A stretch of DNA of 64,000 bases, from the NCBI RefSeq assembly GCF_020379485.1, contig NC_063439.1, positions 25,110,098-25,174,097 on the forward strand, in the 5' to 3' direction. Shown piece after piece: positions 1-9,007 of the stretch; positions within the stretch are counted from its first letter, which is position 1, and the number at the start of each line of letters is the position of its first letter. The notes beneath the pieces were generated by a model. That model was not told where the DNA came from. It was given only the letters and a program-made list of their open reading frames with translations, and made no database searches. The position numbers and the translations under genes were made by a program. This DNA is from Brassica napus (Eukaryota > Streptophyta > Magnoliopsida > Brassicales > Brassicaceae).

Positions 1-3000
1 CATGTCCCTCAGCTTTCGATATATCTCGCTTGTACTGTATCTTGATGACGGTTTTTCATTGACTATCCACTCATAGCGATCCTCTGTCTCAGTCAGACCT
101 AATGTTGTGAAGAATATATGGAGTTGAAGCATACTTTCAGAGCGTGGAGGAGGAAGTCTCCAGTTTCCACCAACAAAAAGGTCCGCTACGGTTGTTTTCA
201 AGCTTATACCCATACCTGAAGTATGGTCTGAGAGCAGAAACTGTGAAAGTTTCCCAAAGGGGGACCAATTATCTGACCAGAAGCGACAGGATTCTCCATT
301 GCCTACTTGCATCCTTATCCAGGTATAGACTTCATCTCTGAGCTTGAAAAGCTTATTGACAAGCCATGAGTTTGATGTTGAAGGTCTCATAGTCCAGAAA
401 TTTGAAAGGGAGCCTTTTAGAACTTCTGCCTTGAACCATCCCACCCAAATTGATCCTGCTTGAAAGAACAGCAACCATATCAGTTTTATACAACACGCCT
501 TGTTCCAAGTTAATAGGTCCTTTACCCCTAGTCCACCACTAGTTTTTTCCTTAGTCACCACTTCCCAAGATACCTTAGCCGAGTGATGCGAATCAAGTCT
601 ACCTTTCCATAGGAATAGTCCACACAAGGAATTTATTCTTTTTATACAGGCTTTAGGAAGTAGGAAGGTTGAGCACCAGAAGTTAGTAATACCCGCAATG
701 ACTGTTTTGATTAAGAGAAGCCTTCCAGCAAACGACAGTGTCTTTACAGTCCATGAAGTGAATTTTGATTTGACTTGCCGTATCAGAACCTCACAGTTTG
801 CTATTGTTAACTTCTTTGTGCAGAGGGGAACACCAAGATAGCGCACTGGTAGAGTCCCATTAGGCATTCCCGTAGACACCTTGATGACATCTATCTCCTG
901 TTGCGATAAACCGGAGGCATAGAATGAAGACTTCTGTACACTTACAGCAAGGCCAGAGCGCAGTTCAAACTCTTTCAGTACCTGGAGAACATTCTGTACT
1001 GAGCCAAGGGAACCATCCATGAAGATCAACAGGTCGTCGGCAAAACATAAGTGGGTGAGCTTGGACTTGCTACACTTGTGATGGTACTTAATCTTCAAGT
1101 CAGCGGCGGCTTTATTCAGCATGAGGGAGAGCATATTCATAGCAATGACAAAGAGATAGGGAGAAAGGAGGTCTCCCTGCCTAAGTCCCCGCTTACCCTT
1201 GAAGTGTCCGTGCACTCTACCGTTATAGCCGACGGTGAAGTTAGGTGTACAGATGCACGCACGAAGCCAACCCACCAGAAATGGCGGGAGATGCAGACCC
1301 TCGAGGCAGTTGAATAAGAATTCCCAGGAGAGAGTGTCGAAAGCCTTAGCTATGTCCACCTTGATGGTAATCCTTTTTGGCCCTGTCTTTCGATGATAAC
1401 TGTTTACAAGTTCCCCTGCTAAGACCGTGTTCTCCACTATTAACCTGCCTTTAACGAATGCTGTCTGGTTAGGAACAATGAGCTCTGGCAAAATAGTTTT
1501 TATCCTCCTGACAAGAAGTCTAGCTACAACTTTGTAGAGAGTGTTAAGGCAGCTAATAGGGCGAAAGTCAGTAATGGCAGAAGCTCCTGGGCGCTTTGGA
1601 ACTAGTGCGAGTATTGTAGAGTTCGTGGAAGCTGGCATGAAGGAGTAGTGAAATAAGTGCGAAATCGAGGAGAGTACCTCCATTCCTAAAAAACTCCAAG
1701 AAGACTTGTAGAACTCAGAAGTGAGACCGTCAGGACCTGGAGCTTTGTTAGGATTGATTTTGAATAGAAGCTTCTGAATCTCCTCAGCAGTTGGGATTAT
1801 AGTCATTGCAATAACATGAGCCGGAGTAGGAGAGAAACCAGAGAGCTGAGTAAACCAGTCAGGAGAGGAGTGAAGTTGAAGCGGTTGCAACAAGTCTGGG
1901 CCGAGCAGATTGCGGAAATGTGTTATGGCATGAAGGCTCATGAGCAGGGGGTCAGTCAACAATCCACCCGTTGACAGCATGAAGGACCGAATAGTGTTGT
2001 AACTCGCCCTTGTTTGGAAAATTCTGAAGAAGTAAGCCGTGTTTTGATCCCCTTCATTCAGCCAGTTTACCCTTGACTTTTGTCGAAAATAACATTCTTC
2101 AATTTGGCGCAGGAATAACCACTTCTGATGCAGCTGTCGTTCTTCTTGAAAGAGATGGGGAGTTGGATTTGTCAAAGCTTGTACCTGCACATCTTGAAGC
2201 AAACTGTTAGTTTCTAAAACCCTCACCTGAATATTAGAAAAGTTCTCTCTATTTAACTGTTTTAACACTCCTTTTACTGTTTTTTGCTTCCAACAAAGAT
2301 TTGTGAGAGTGAATGCCATGCTTCCGGCCTGATTCCAAGCCTCAAGGACCGTCTGGTGAAAGAGCGGGTGTTTAGTAAGGTAGTTAAAGAACCGAAAGGG
2401 CTTGGTTCCAGCTAATGGGAGTTGGTGGGCTAGGTCAAGAAGACAAGGGCAATGGTCTGACATCTCCGGGGGAAGAAAGGTAGCGACACTGTTTGGAAAG
2501 AGGGATATTACATTGGAGTTGACGAGCAGGCGATCAAGTTTTTTAGCAATGGGATTTTCCGGCCGGTGGTTAGACCAAGAGTGAAGTGGGCCCTGAAACC
2601 GAAGGTCAAACATTCCCATCTGATGAAGAGTGTCCCTAAATTCCGACATTTGAGGAGAGATGGAGTTAACCTCAAACAGGGAATGCTCAGAGTGATGAAT
2701 GATCTCATTAAAGTCACCACCTAAGATCCATGGAATGTTCGCAAGGTTCAACAGCTGGTACAGGTAAAGAAGTTCAACCCACAAGCCCGCTCTTTCTGCT
2801 CTTTCGTTAGAAGCGTAGATTGCAGTGTAGATAAAAGGAGCAGTAGCTGGGAGGTGTACTTGACAAGTTAGCTGTTGAGGTGATTGATGCATCACTTGTA
2901 CCTTGACTGGGTCCTTCCAGATGAGAATTATCCTACCATCTTCATCAGAGAGATGATTTGTTGTATAGTTCCAGCCACGACAAAGAGAAGACATGAGCTG

Positions 3001-3141
3001 GGCCAGATTCTGATCTTTGATATGAGATTCTAAGATAGTACCAAAAATAGGTTGATGGGTCTTTAGCCAATTACAAAAAGGGGTGTGCTTATCCGAGTCA
3101 TTTAGACCGCGGACGTTCCAAAAAAATAGTTTTGTATACAT
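1..3141 (-). CDS. LINE ORF2: AP-type endonuclease and reverse transcriptase (partial, 3' end outside window)
   Basis: The frame runs 1,047 codons from an ATG at 3141-3139 to base 1 with no stop, so the C-terminal part is missing from the window. The N-terminal third is an AP-endonuclease-like domain: FFWNVRGLN near the start, the acidic ESH, GGDFNE at about residue 140 and a SDH near residue 230. The reverse transcriptase follows, with NKAPGPDGL, the DIAKAFD finger motif, RQGDLLSPYLF and the catalytic FADD at residues 700-703. The family nicks target DNA and copies its own RNA there (target-primed reverse transcription). The start codon directly follows the ORF1 stop in the same frame. The zinc-finger/RNase H tail usual in this family would lie beyond the edge. 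Confidence 0.9.
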   Translation of the reverse strand, partial: MYTKLFFWNVRGLNDSDKHTPFCNWLKTHQPIFGTILESHIKDQNLAQLMSSLCRGWNYTTNHLSDEDGRIILIWKDPVKVQVMHQSPQQLTCQVHLPATAPFIYTAIYASNERAERAGLWVELLYLYQLLNLANIPWILGGDFNEIIHHSEHSLFEVNSISPQMSEFRDTLHQMGMFDLRFQGPLHSWSNHRPENPIAKKLDRLLVNSNVISLFPNSVATFLPPEMSDHCPCLLDLAHQLPLAGTKPFRFFNYLTKHPLFHQTVLEAWNQAGSMAFTLTNLCWKQKTVKGVLKQLNRENFSNIQVRVLETNSLLQDVQVQALTNPTPHLFQEERQLHQKWLFLRQIEECYFRQKSRVNWLNEGDQNTAYFFRIFQTRASYNTIRSFMLSTGGLLTDPLLMSLHAITHFRNLLGPDLLQPLQLHSSPDWFTQLSGFSPTPAHVIAMTIIPTAEEIQKLLFKINPNKAPGPDGLTSEFYKSSWSFLGMEVLSSISHLFHYSFMPASTNSTILALVPKRPGASAITDFRPISCLNTLYKVVARLLVRRIKTILPELIVPNQTAFVKGRLIVENTVLAGELVNSYHRKTGPKRITIKVDIAKAFDTLSWEFLFNCLEGLHLPPFLVGWLRACICTPNFTVGYNGRVHGHFKGKRGLRQGDLLSPYLFVIAMNMLSLMLNKAAADLKIKYHHKCSKSKLTHLCFADDLLIFMDGSLGSVQNVLQVLKEFELRSGLAVSVQKSSFYASGLSQQEIDVIKVSTGMPNGTLPVRYLGVPLCTKKLTIANCEVLIRQVKSKFTSWTVKTLSFAGRLLLIKTVIAGITNFWCSTFLLPKACIKRINSLCGLFLWKGRLDSHHSAKVSWEVVTKEKTSGGLGVKDLLTWNKACCIKLIWLLFFQAGSIWVGWFKAEVLKGSLSNFWTMRPSTSNSWLVNKLFKLRDEVYTWIRMQVGNGESCRFWSDNWSPFGKLSQFLLSDHTSGMGISLKTTVADLFVGGNWRLPPPRSESMLQLHIFFTTLGLTETEDRYEWIVNEKPSSRYSTSEIYRKLRDM

Positions 3142-4917
3142 TTAAGATAAAAGGGGGGACTCTCCTTGAGTAAAGGAAGAGTCGTTAACCAAAAGAGAGT
3201 AAGGATTGGGGTCAGAAGGAAAAGGAAGGGTCAAAAGGAGAGGAGCTATAGGGGTGCGGGAAGAGTTGGAGCGGTTTTCAACAGGCAGAGGAGGAAGAAG
3301 AGAAGAGGTGGGAGGAGACAAGGTTGGGTCAGAGCGAGAGAGCTTAAGGGACAGTCTTAGTCGAGGGTTAGGAGGGCTAGTTTCAGAATCAACAGGGTAA
3401 GCAACAGGAGGTCGAGAGGAGGTAAGGTGGAGGAAGTTGTGGTTTGATATAGTAACTGCTTTTTCAGGAATGGTTGGGGGCAGGGGTTTTGAAGTGTTTA
3501 CAGGCAAAGATGTACTAAGTGAGGGAGAGGGAACAGTAGCTGATGGAGGGGAAGAAGAAGACGAGGGAGTGGAGGGAGGGGCGGTTTTAGCTGATGGTTT
3601 GGGTACATAAGTTTTAGTAGAGGGATTGGGGGTAGGGCTCTTTTTTGTAGTCGGAGGAGGGGGGGCTTTATGGGGTAGCGGTAGCAAGAGACAATTCTTT
3701 GCAATATGGCCCAGCTCTTTGCAGTGTGCACATGTAGGAGGAAGACATGGATATGTCACTAAAACCTCCACAACCTCTCCTGATTCCCTTGTGAACTCCA
3801 CGATATCTGGTGCAGGCTTCGTAAGATCCAGTTCCACTTTAACATGAGACATAGTGAGACTCACTAGGTTTTTTGTGAAGTCATCTGTTTCTTTTGGTTC
3901 TCCAACGAGACCAGCAACCAAACTTAAACCCTGTTGATGGCGCAGATCAAGAGGGACTCCTGTTAGATGCGCCCAAAGCTGGATAGAAGTCGGAGTTGGA
4001 GGCTGAGAAGAATGGAGGGACGTCCATTGGATTGCATAAAACATAGAGTCTCCAACACACCAGTAACCTTTTTCTAATATTTTCTGCTTGAGGTAGTCAC
4101 TTTGAATTCTAACCAGGACCGTCCTTTGAGCAGGATTATTGTGAATCTCCAGTTTCCTGCCTTTACCCCACATGTGATTTAACACACTTTGTATTTGACT
4201 ATAGGGGGGAGACCTTCCATTGAAACAACAAACAATGAAGTCTTTATGGAGGTCTGCACCTTTTTGGAACACAGCATCAGGAATCAGAACTGAAGGACGT
4301 CCTGAAGCAGAAATGGTAACTGGAGCTAGTCTCTTGAGTGATTTGTCCTCAAATCTTCTAATCTTCTCAATGAGAGTAGGCTCAGGTGGGTTGTTTGCTG
4401 GAGCAGGAAAGGACGCATTGTTCTGCGTTTCTTCAACCAGAGGAGAAGGCAACACAGTGTCAACAATGGGGTCAGTTTCAGGGCTAGGGCGATGGATAGT
4501 AGGGGGGGTTAGGGCTTTGTTGGTGTGAAGGGGGGAGGAGGTCTTGGGGGGAAGAACAGTGAAGTTCTTAGTTTGAGGGTTTGGTTCAAAAGTGATAACA
4601 GATCTAGGGATTTCAGATCCAATTTCTTGATTTTGACTAGAGAGATCAGAAGCGAGCATCTCTATATCAGTAGAAGTTGTAGTCTCAGTTGAGACAGTTG
4701 GAACAGGGAGAGTAGAACGATCCTTAGTGCTAAGAGCTAAGGTCCGAGCAGTTGGAACTTTAGGGGAAAGGAGAGGGAATTGGAGCACTGACAGTTGGGA
4801 TTTAGGGTCGGGAGGGTCAGGTGGATGGGGAGGGATGTGGCTTTGCTCTTTACCGGCGGCGAGAGACGACGGAAACAAGGCGGAAGCACGGAGGCCAGAG
4901 GCCCAAGGATTCGACAT
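3142..4917 (-). CDS. LINE ORF1: gag-like RNA-binding protein with DUF4283 and CCHC zinc knuckle
   Basis: This is an intact 591-residue frame. The first ~190 residues are low-complexity, rich in P, S and T. A DUF4283-like domain follows at about 190-360, with features such as GRSPPYSQIQSVLNHMWG and the WTSLHSSQPPT stretch. A single zinc knuckle, CAHCKELGHIAKNC, fits C-x2-C-x4-H-x4-C exactly. The tail is again rich in P, S and T. In related elements this protein binds the element RNA and forms the ribonucleoprotein with ORF2. The TAA stop is followed at once by the ORF2 ATG. The many open frames on the opposite strand here are shadows of this biased sequence. Confidence 0.9.
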   Translation of the reverse strand: MSNPWASGLRASALFPSSLAAGKEQSHIPPHPPDPPDPKSQLSVLQFPLLSPKVPTARTLALSTKDRSTLPVPTVSTETTTSTDIEMLASDLSSQNQEIGSEIPRSVITFEPNPQTKNFTVLPPKTSSPLHTNKALTPPTIHRPSPETDPIVDTVLPSPLVEETQNNASFPAPANNPPEPTLIEKIRRFEDKSLKRLAPVTISASGRPSVLIPDAVFQKGADLHKDFIVCCFNGRSPPYSQIQSVLNHMWGKGRKLEIHNNPAQRTVLVRIQSDYLKQKILEKGYWCVGDSMFYAIQWTSLHSSQPPTPTSIQLWAHLTGVPLDLRHQQGLSLVAGLVGEPKETDDFTKNLVSLTMSHVKVELDLTKPAPDIVEFTRESGEVVEVLVTYPCLPPTCAHCKELGHIAKNCLLLPLPHKAPPPPTTKKSPTPNPSTKTYVPKPSAKTAPPSTPSSSSSPPSATVPSPSLSTSLPVNTSKPLPPTIPEKAVTISNHNFLHLTSSRPPVAYPVDSETSPPNPRLRLSLKLSRSDPTLSPPTSSLLPPLPVENRSNSSRTPIAPLLLTLPFPSDPNPYSLLVNDSSFTQGESPLLS

Positions 4918-4985
4918 TGGGAAGCGGGTCAGAGAGGATATTGACCTTTTAAACGATGTAAAAGTTTTTTTGTATTTTTTCTAAT

Positions 4986-6960
4986 GTACCAGCTGATCTG
5001 CTGATGAACATTGTTATGCGTCTATGCCAGTGAATATAACATTTGTGAAAATTTACTGACACGACATGATGTTAATGATGATGACATCCGAACCAAATCA
5101 AATCTCAATAATCGTCAATGAAAAAGATATGGATGATAGAAAAGAGAACCAACTACTTTCAAAAAATGAATGGTATTCTGATTCTTTAAGTCTAAAAAGT
5201 ATTCTGATTCTTCTTTTCTCACAGTCAAACCTTTTTTATATCCAAAGAGCTGATATATATAGATGTAACATATAGTGGAAAATTTCCTATTTTGGATTGT
5301 TAAGAAAAATAAATTTGAAGTTACATTTCTAAATTAAATAAAAAAGTCATGGACAACTTGCCCAAACCTTTTTTTTTTTTGCCCATACCAGAAAGCATAA
5401 GCATCAGTTCAAAGGACCATTTTTTTAGAATGTGCAGGAACCAAATGACTTCATGCGTATTTTTACATAGTTTAGGCCCAATTAAGAAAACTAAAATGAT
5501 ACAAATGACCGAGAGCATATATATGAGCTTAATAAACCTCTAAAATTTCCATACAATGTGTTAAATATTTCCTGTTACCAAAACCCGTACATGTTTTAAG
5601 ACTATATAATTATAAACTATATATATATATATATATTAACACATTGTTTATCCAATCCTAAAAACAGAAACACACCTGGTTAACTTTTTTTCTTTTACAT
5701 CAATTCTGACATATTTGTATCTCTTTATTTCATGGTCGAATCGTTTTGACTATATCACATACTAGCATACATTTTAAAAATCAATATCATTTTAAGGACC
5801 AGCTCAATGATGAGAAATTATCGTTCTTTGAACCTATTTCATTCAATTCGTGATTCCATTTCTCTTAATACTTTCCTGGACTCTTGATTTTTCAAATTAT
5901 TTAATTATGATCATCACATATATTTGTATATAATATAAGATTTGAACAGTTTTTGGTCTTACGCCTATAATATTTATTCACTTGTATAATGCCTCTAACA
6001 TATCGCACTGCCCAATATGGTAAACATACACTAGCAAACTAAAGTAAAGTCTATTTTTCTGACCTTTCGAGCCATTATGTCTTTCTTAAACGTCATTGAT
6101 CCTAACTCGGTAAGATATATCTATGTAGCAAATTCTTCGAACTGGTTCTTCTGAAACTCCACATTAAAGAGCTCGGAAGAAAAAGCATGCCACTCTTGTG
6201 GACTGGCAACCATTCAAACTATGTATGTCGAGTTTTTAACTAAGTATGAACAATCTAACTATGGCTTAGCAGATTCTGCATCGCTCATACTAGGCTCTCC
6301 TATAGACGAAGCGCCCACAAGTCCTTTTGGATTCCATCTAGCTCACCGTCTTGGAACTCTAAAATCCAGCCAGCTCTACTAGTCTATATAGTACATTAGA
6401 AACCATTTCCTGTTAGTGGTAATATATCTAACCGTCTATATAAATCATACATCATAGTATTCAAACTTAGCTAATGTTTTATTCAAATCCATTTTTAAAA
6501 CAAACTAAAACATTGATAAAAAAAAGAAAAAAACAAACTAAAACACAACTATTTTAAGTTGATTGAGGCAACCGCGTCTAAATTCACATTTATCCATCGA
6601 CCTAAAGAAAAGTAAATTCGTACATGTTTGATTAAAACAGCTGTTTGTTTCGACAAAGTAAAGTTTATACAATGTGGATACCCTTATACCCACCAACGGA
6701 ATACGATATATAATTGTGTGAATGAACCGACAACGAACAATATGATTATCTTAATGACCAGAAAATGGTCCATTAAAGGGAACATATTCCAGTGATGGAG
6801 AATACAAAGTTGACCATATCTAGCCCATGCAGAAAGAAGAGATCATTTTAGAAATCAATAAGCATATATTCCTCCTTACGGGTTATAAAAAGATAGCAGA
6901 GTCATGTGTGGAATGAGTACAAACATATAGAGAGTGGTAAATGTATAACGAGGAAGAGAG
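4986..6960. other. Intergenic, no gene recognised
   Basis: AT-rich spacer between the LINE and the MIR169 pair. It contains a short (TA)n run near 5618-5635 and scattered A/T tracts. The short open frames have no recognisable domain or codon bias. The last few hundred bases may hold the promoter of the MIR169 primary transcript. Confidence 0.6.
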
Positions 6961-6969
6961 GTCTAGCAT

Positions 6970-7165
6970 GGCGAAAAGAGTCGTGTTTAGTAGCCAAGGA
7001 TGACTTGCCTGCTCTTGTTCACCTCCACGATTCAACTTTATACGTTGAAGGGTTTTGGATTATTGTGCATTCAACATGTATAATAATTTGAAATCATGTT
7101 GAATCTTTGTGGGTTAGGTTTCAGGCAGTCTCCTTGGCTATTTTGACATACTTTTTTCATCCATG
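6970..7165 (+). ncRNA. MIR169: MIR169 precursor, copy 1
   Basis: Bases 6991-7011 match, from memory, the mature miR169h-n form (begins TAGCCAAGGATGACTTGCC and ends TG). The opposite arm at 7123-7142 carries GGCAGTCTCCTTGGCTAT, the family's star strand. The arms can pair around a loop of about 110 nt that has its own stem (CACCTCCACGATTCAAC with GTTGAATCTTTGTGGGT). miR169 guides cleavage of NF-YA (HAP2) mRNAs. In Arabidopsis the MIR169i-n hairpins form a tandem cluster at the matching chromosomal position, which supports the call. Confidence 0.95.
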
Positions 7166-7339
7166 TTATACCTGTTATTCTTTCTATATTTTAGAGTCCA
7201 TATAATTTTATTATTAAATTACTAAAAATCAATCGTTTGATCAATCTCATGAAGCGTTATTCAAAATGCATTATTTGCTACAAATATATGGTGGTGAGTG
7301 TGTATGCATTGTTTAGAAGGAGATGTCAAAGATGAATAG

Positions 7340-7510
7340 GAGAATTCTATTTGGTAGCCAAGGATGACTTGCCTACTTCTTTGCGAAGGAAAATGGTCAC
7401 GGTGTCATGTTTGAAAGTGAATATATATTTATAAGAGTATATCAATTAGTGACCATTTTGCGTATAAAAAGATATTAGGCAGTCTCCTTGGCTATCCTTA
7501 TATGTTCTTC
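7340..7510 (+). ncRNA. MIR169: MIR169 precursor, copy 2
   Basis: The mature-strand sequence lies at 7355-7375 and ends in TA instead of the TG of copy 1. The star strand GGCAGTCTCCTTGGCTATCC is at 7478-7497. The stem extends well below the duplex: TTTGCG..AAATGGTCAC on the 5' side pairs with GTGACCATTTTGCG on the 3' side, giving a more compact foldback than copy 1. The copies are about 360 bp apart on the same strand and may share a primary transcript. Confidence 0.95.
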
Positions 7511-8765
7511 TTTCTCATCTCAGACATTTTACCTTCATCCGTATAAGAAGATACGACTGAAATTTCACGGAAAGGTAACGCATGATGCTGACATTATATG
7601 CTTAGATTTTGTTTATACATCATATATAACGTAATACACCATGCACACTCTTACCCACACACACACACACACATTACTAAGTATTATTCAAAATATTATT
7701 GAAATAAAGCTTTTTAGATATATGAAATTGGTTTATAAGGTCAACATGGAATAGAAATTCAAGTGATGACTACAGAATTTAACATTAGTTAGACATTGAC
7801 CTAAAAACAACTTATGCTTACCAAAAATATATTGCATTGTCTTTTTTTTTTAAACTAACTATTGAGATAGTTAAAGCTACCTAATGAATGATTTTCAATC
7901 ATTTTTTCTTTACTTTCCTCTTCGAAGAATGAAAGATTTACAGCCATGAAAGATTTTCAAACAATTTTTCTTCTTCTATCAATCATCTAGTCTCATTCTT
8001 GTTACATGGTATTTTGTAATAAAGAAAAACATGTTTGTTCGATCTTAATTGCATGTATGTGGTACCAAAAATTTAGTGTGTTACTGTTGGTGTACCATTC
8101 TAACTTCCAGTTTATATGTCAAGCAAAATAATATTAAAAATTGTGTTAAAATAGAGAGATAATCTGAAAAGTACTCTACTAATAGTTTAAATGTTTAAAA
8201 TTATGCCTTTTATTTTTTTGAAATCTACATTTTATCATATGTGAAAAAAAAATTTATCCAGATTAATATATTAAAATTTACTAAATCCCATGAATTATGA
8301 TTGGAAATAGACTACTTGAATGTTAGTGTGGTAAGACACTGAGTTCAGGTACCAATATTCCAGAAGGGTTTGGAACTGGAAATGTAAGTGTTACAGAACG
8401 TCGAACCTGCTATATTAATTTCTTTTAGTAGATTTTAAGTCGATTTATGCAGGATAGATATATATTTGATTATATTCAACTATTTAATTAACTCAGATCT
8501 CGTTTTGCTCCATCATATCGAAACCATAATCATGAAATCAACGTTTGTTGTTCAAGAACTGAGAGAACAACGTCTAACACATCATTTTATAGTGAGTTAT
8601 CATCACCGCAAGTTGTTCTCTCAGTTATATGTATATTCACAGAAAACAAGCTGAAACAAGCTGATTCATATTAAAATTTTATGTGTGTATTTTTCCAATT
8701 TTTTCCTAAAATACATGTTGGAGGAAGATATTAGATTAAGTCTATTGGGTAATTGAGCTATGAAT
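7511..8765. other. Intergenic, upstream of the CYSTM gene
   Basis: AT-rich DNA with a (CA)n run at about 7656-7672 and the inverted repeat listed separately at 8557-8626. No coding sequence was recognised. The region from about 8760 to 9007 is likely the promoter and leader of the CYSTM gene; it contains a CACGTG G-box core near 8868. Confidence 0.55.
8557..8626. repeat. Perfect 15-bp inverted repeat, 40-nt spacer
   Basis: AACTGAGAGAACAAC at 8557-8571 is exactly reverse-complemented at 8612-8626. Pairing does not extend convincingly outside the 15 bp, so it is shorter than a normal plant miRNA stem. No target-site duplication was found that would make it a transposon. Confidence 0.7.
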
Positions 8766-9007
8766 GAGTGAAAGCCCATGTCTATGATGGACGTGTTCAC
8801 TGCTATATTTGCTTATTGGAATATCTTATACATCATCGAGAGATCATTCACCCATTCATAATTCGTCACGTGTATAGATATAATTGGAAAAGCGTCGGCA
8901 GATCTTCTCCGACAAACCTCATACGTATATATCATTTCCTCGTTAATCCCGAGTCTGATTCTCCTCAGACCAAACAACAACAAGTTTTTCTTCTTTCTTA
9001 GATCAAA

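Larger units (their letters stand above)
1..4985 (-). mobile_element. LINE (non-LTR) retrotransposon, 5' and central part, cut by left window edge
   Basis: Two long open frames lie head to tail on the minus strand: a gag-like ORF1 (3142-4917) followed by an endonuclease/reverse transcriptase ORF2 (from 3141 to the window edge). This is the order of plant L1-clade LINEs of the Ta11 type. Neither frame is broken within the window, so the copy looks young. The 3' part (rest of ORF2, 3' UTR, poly(A) tail and the second target-site duplication) lies outside. The 5' boundary near 4985 is therefore a guess from the end of coding-like sequence and is not proven by a duplication. Confidence 0.9.

Noticed and set aside
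3166..4984. Several plus-strand frames over LINE ORF1
   Set aside because: The Pro/Ser/Thr-rich ORF1 gives few stops on the opposite strand; the Gly/Arg-rich products are typical shadows.
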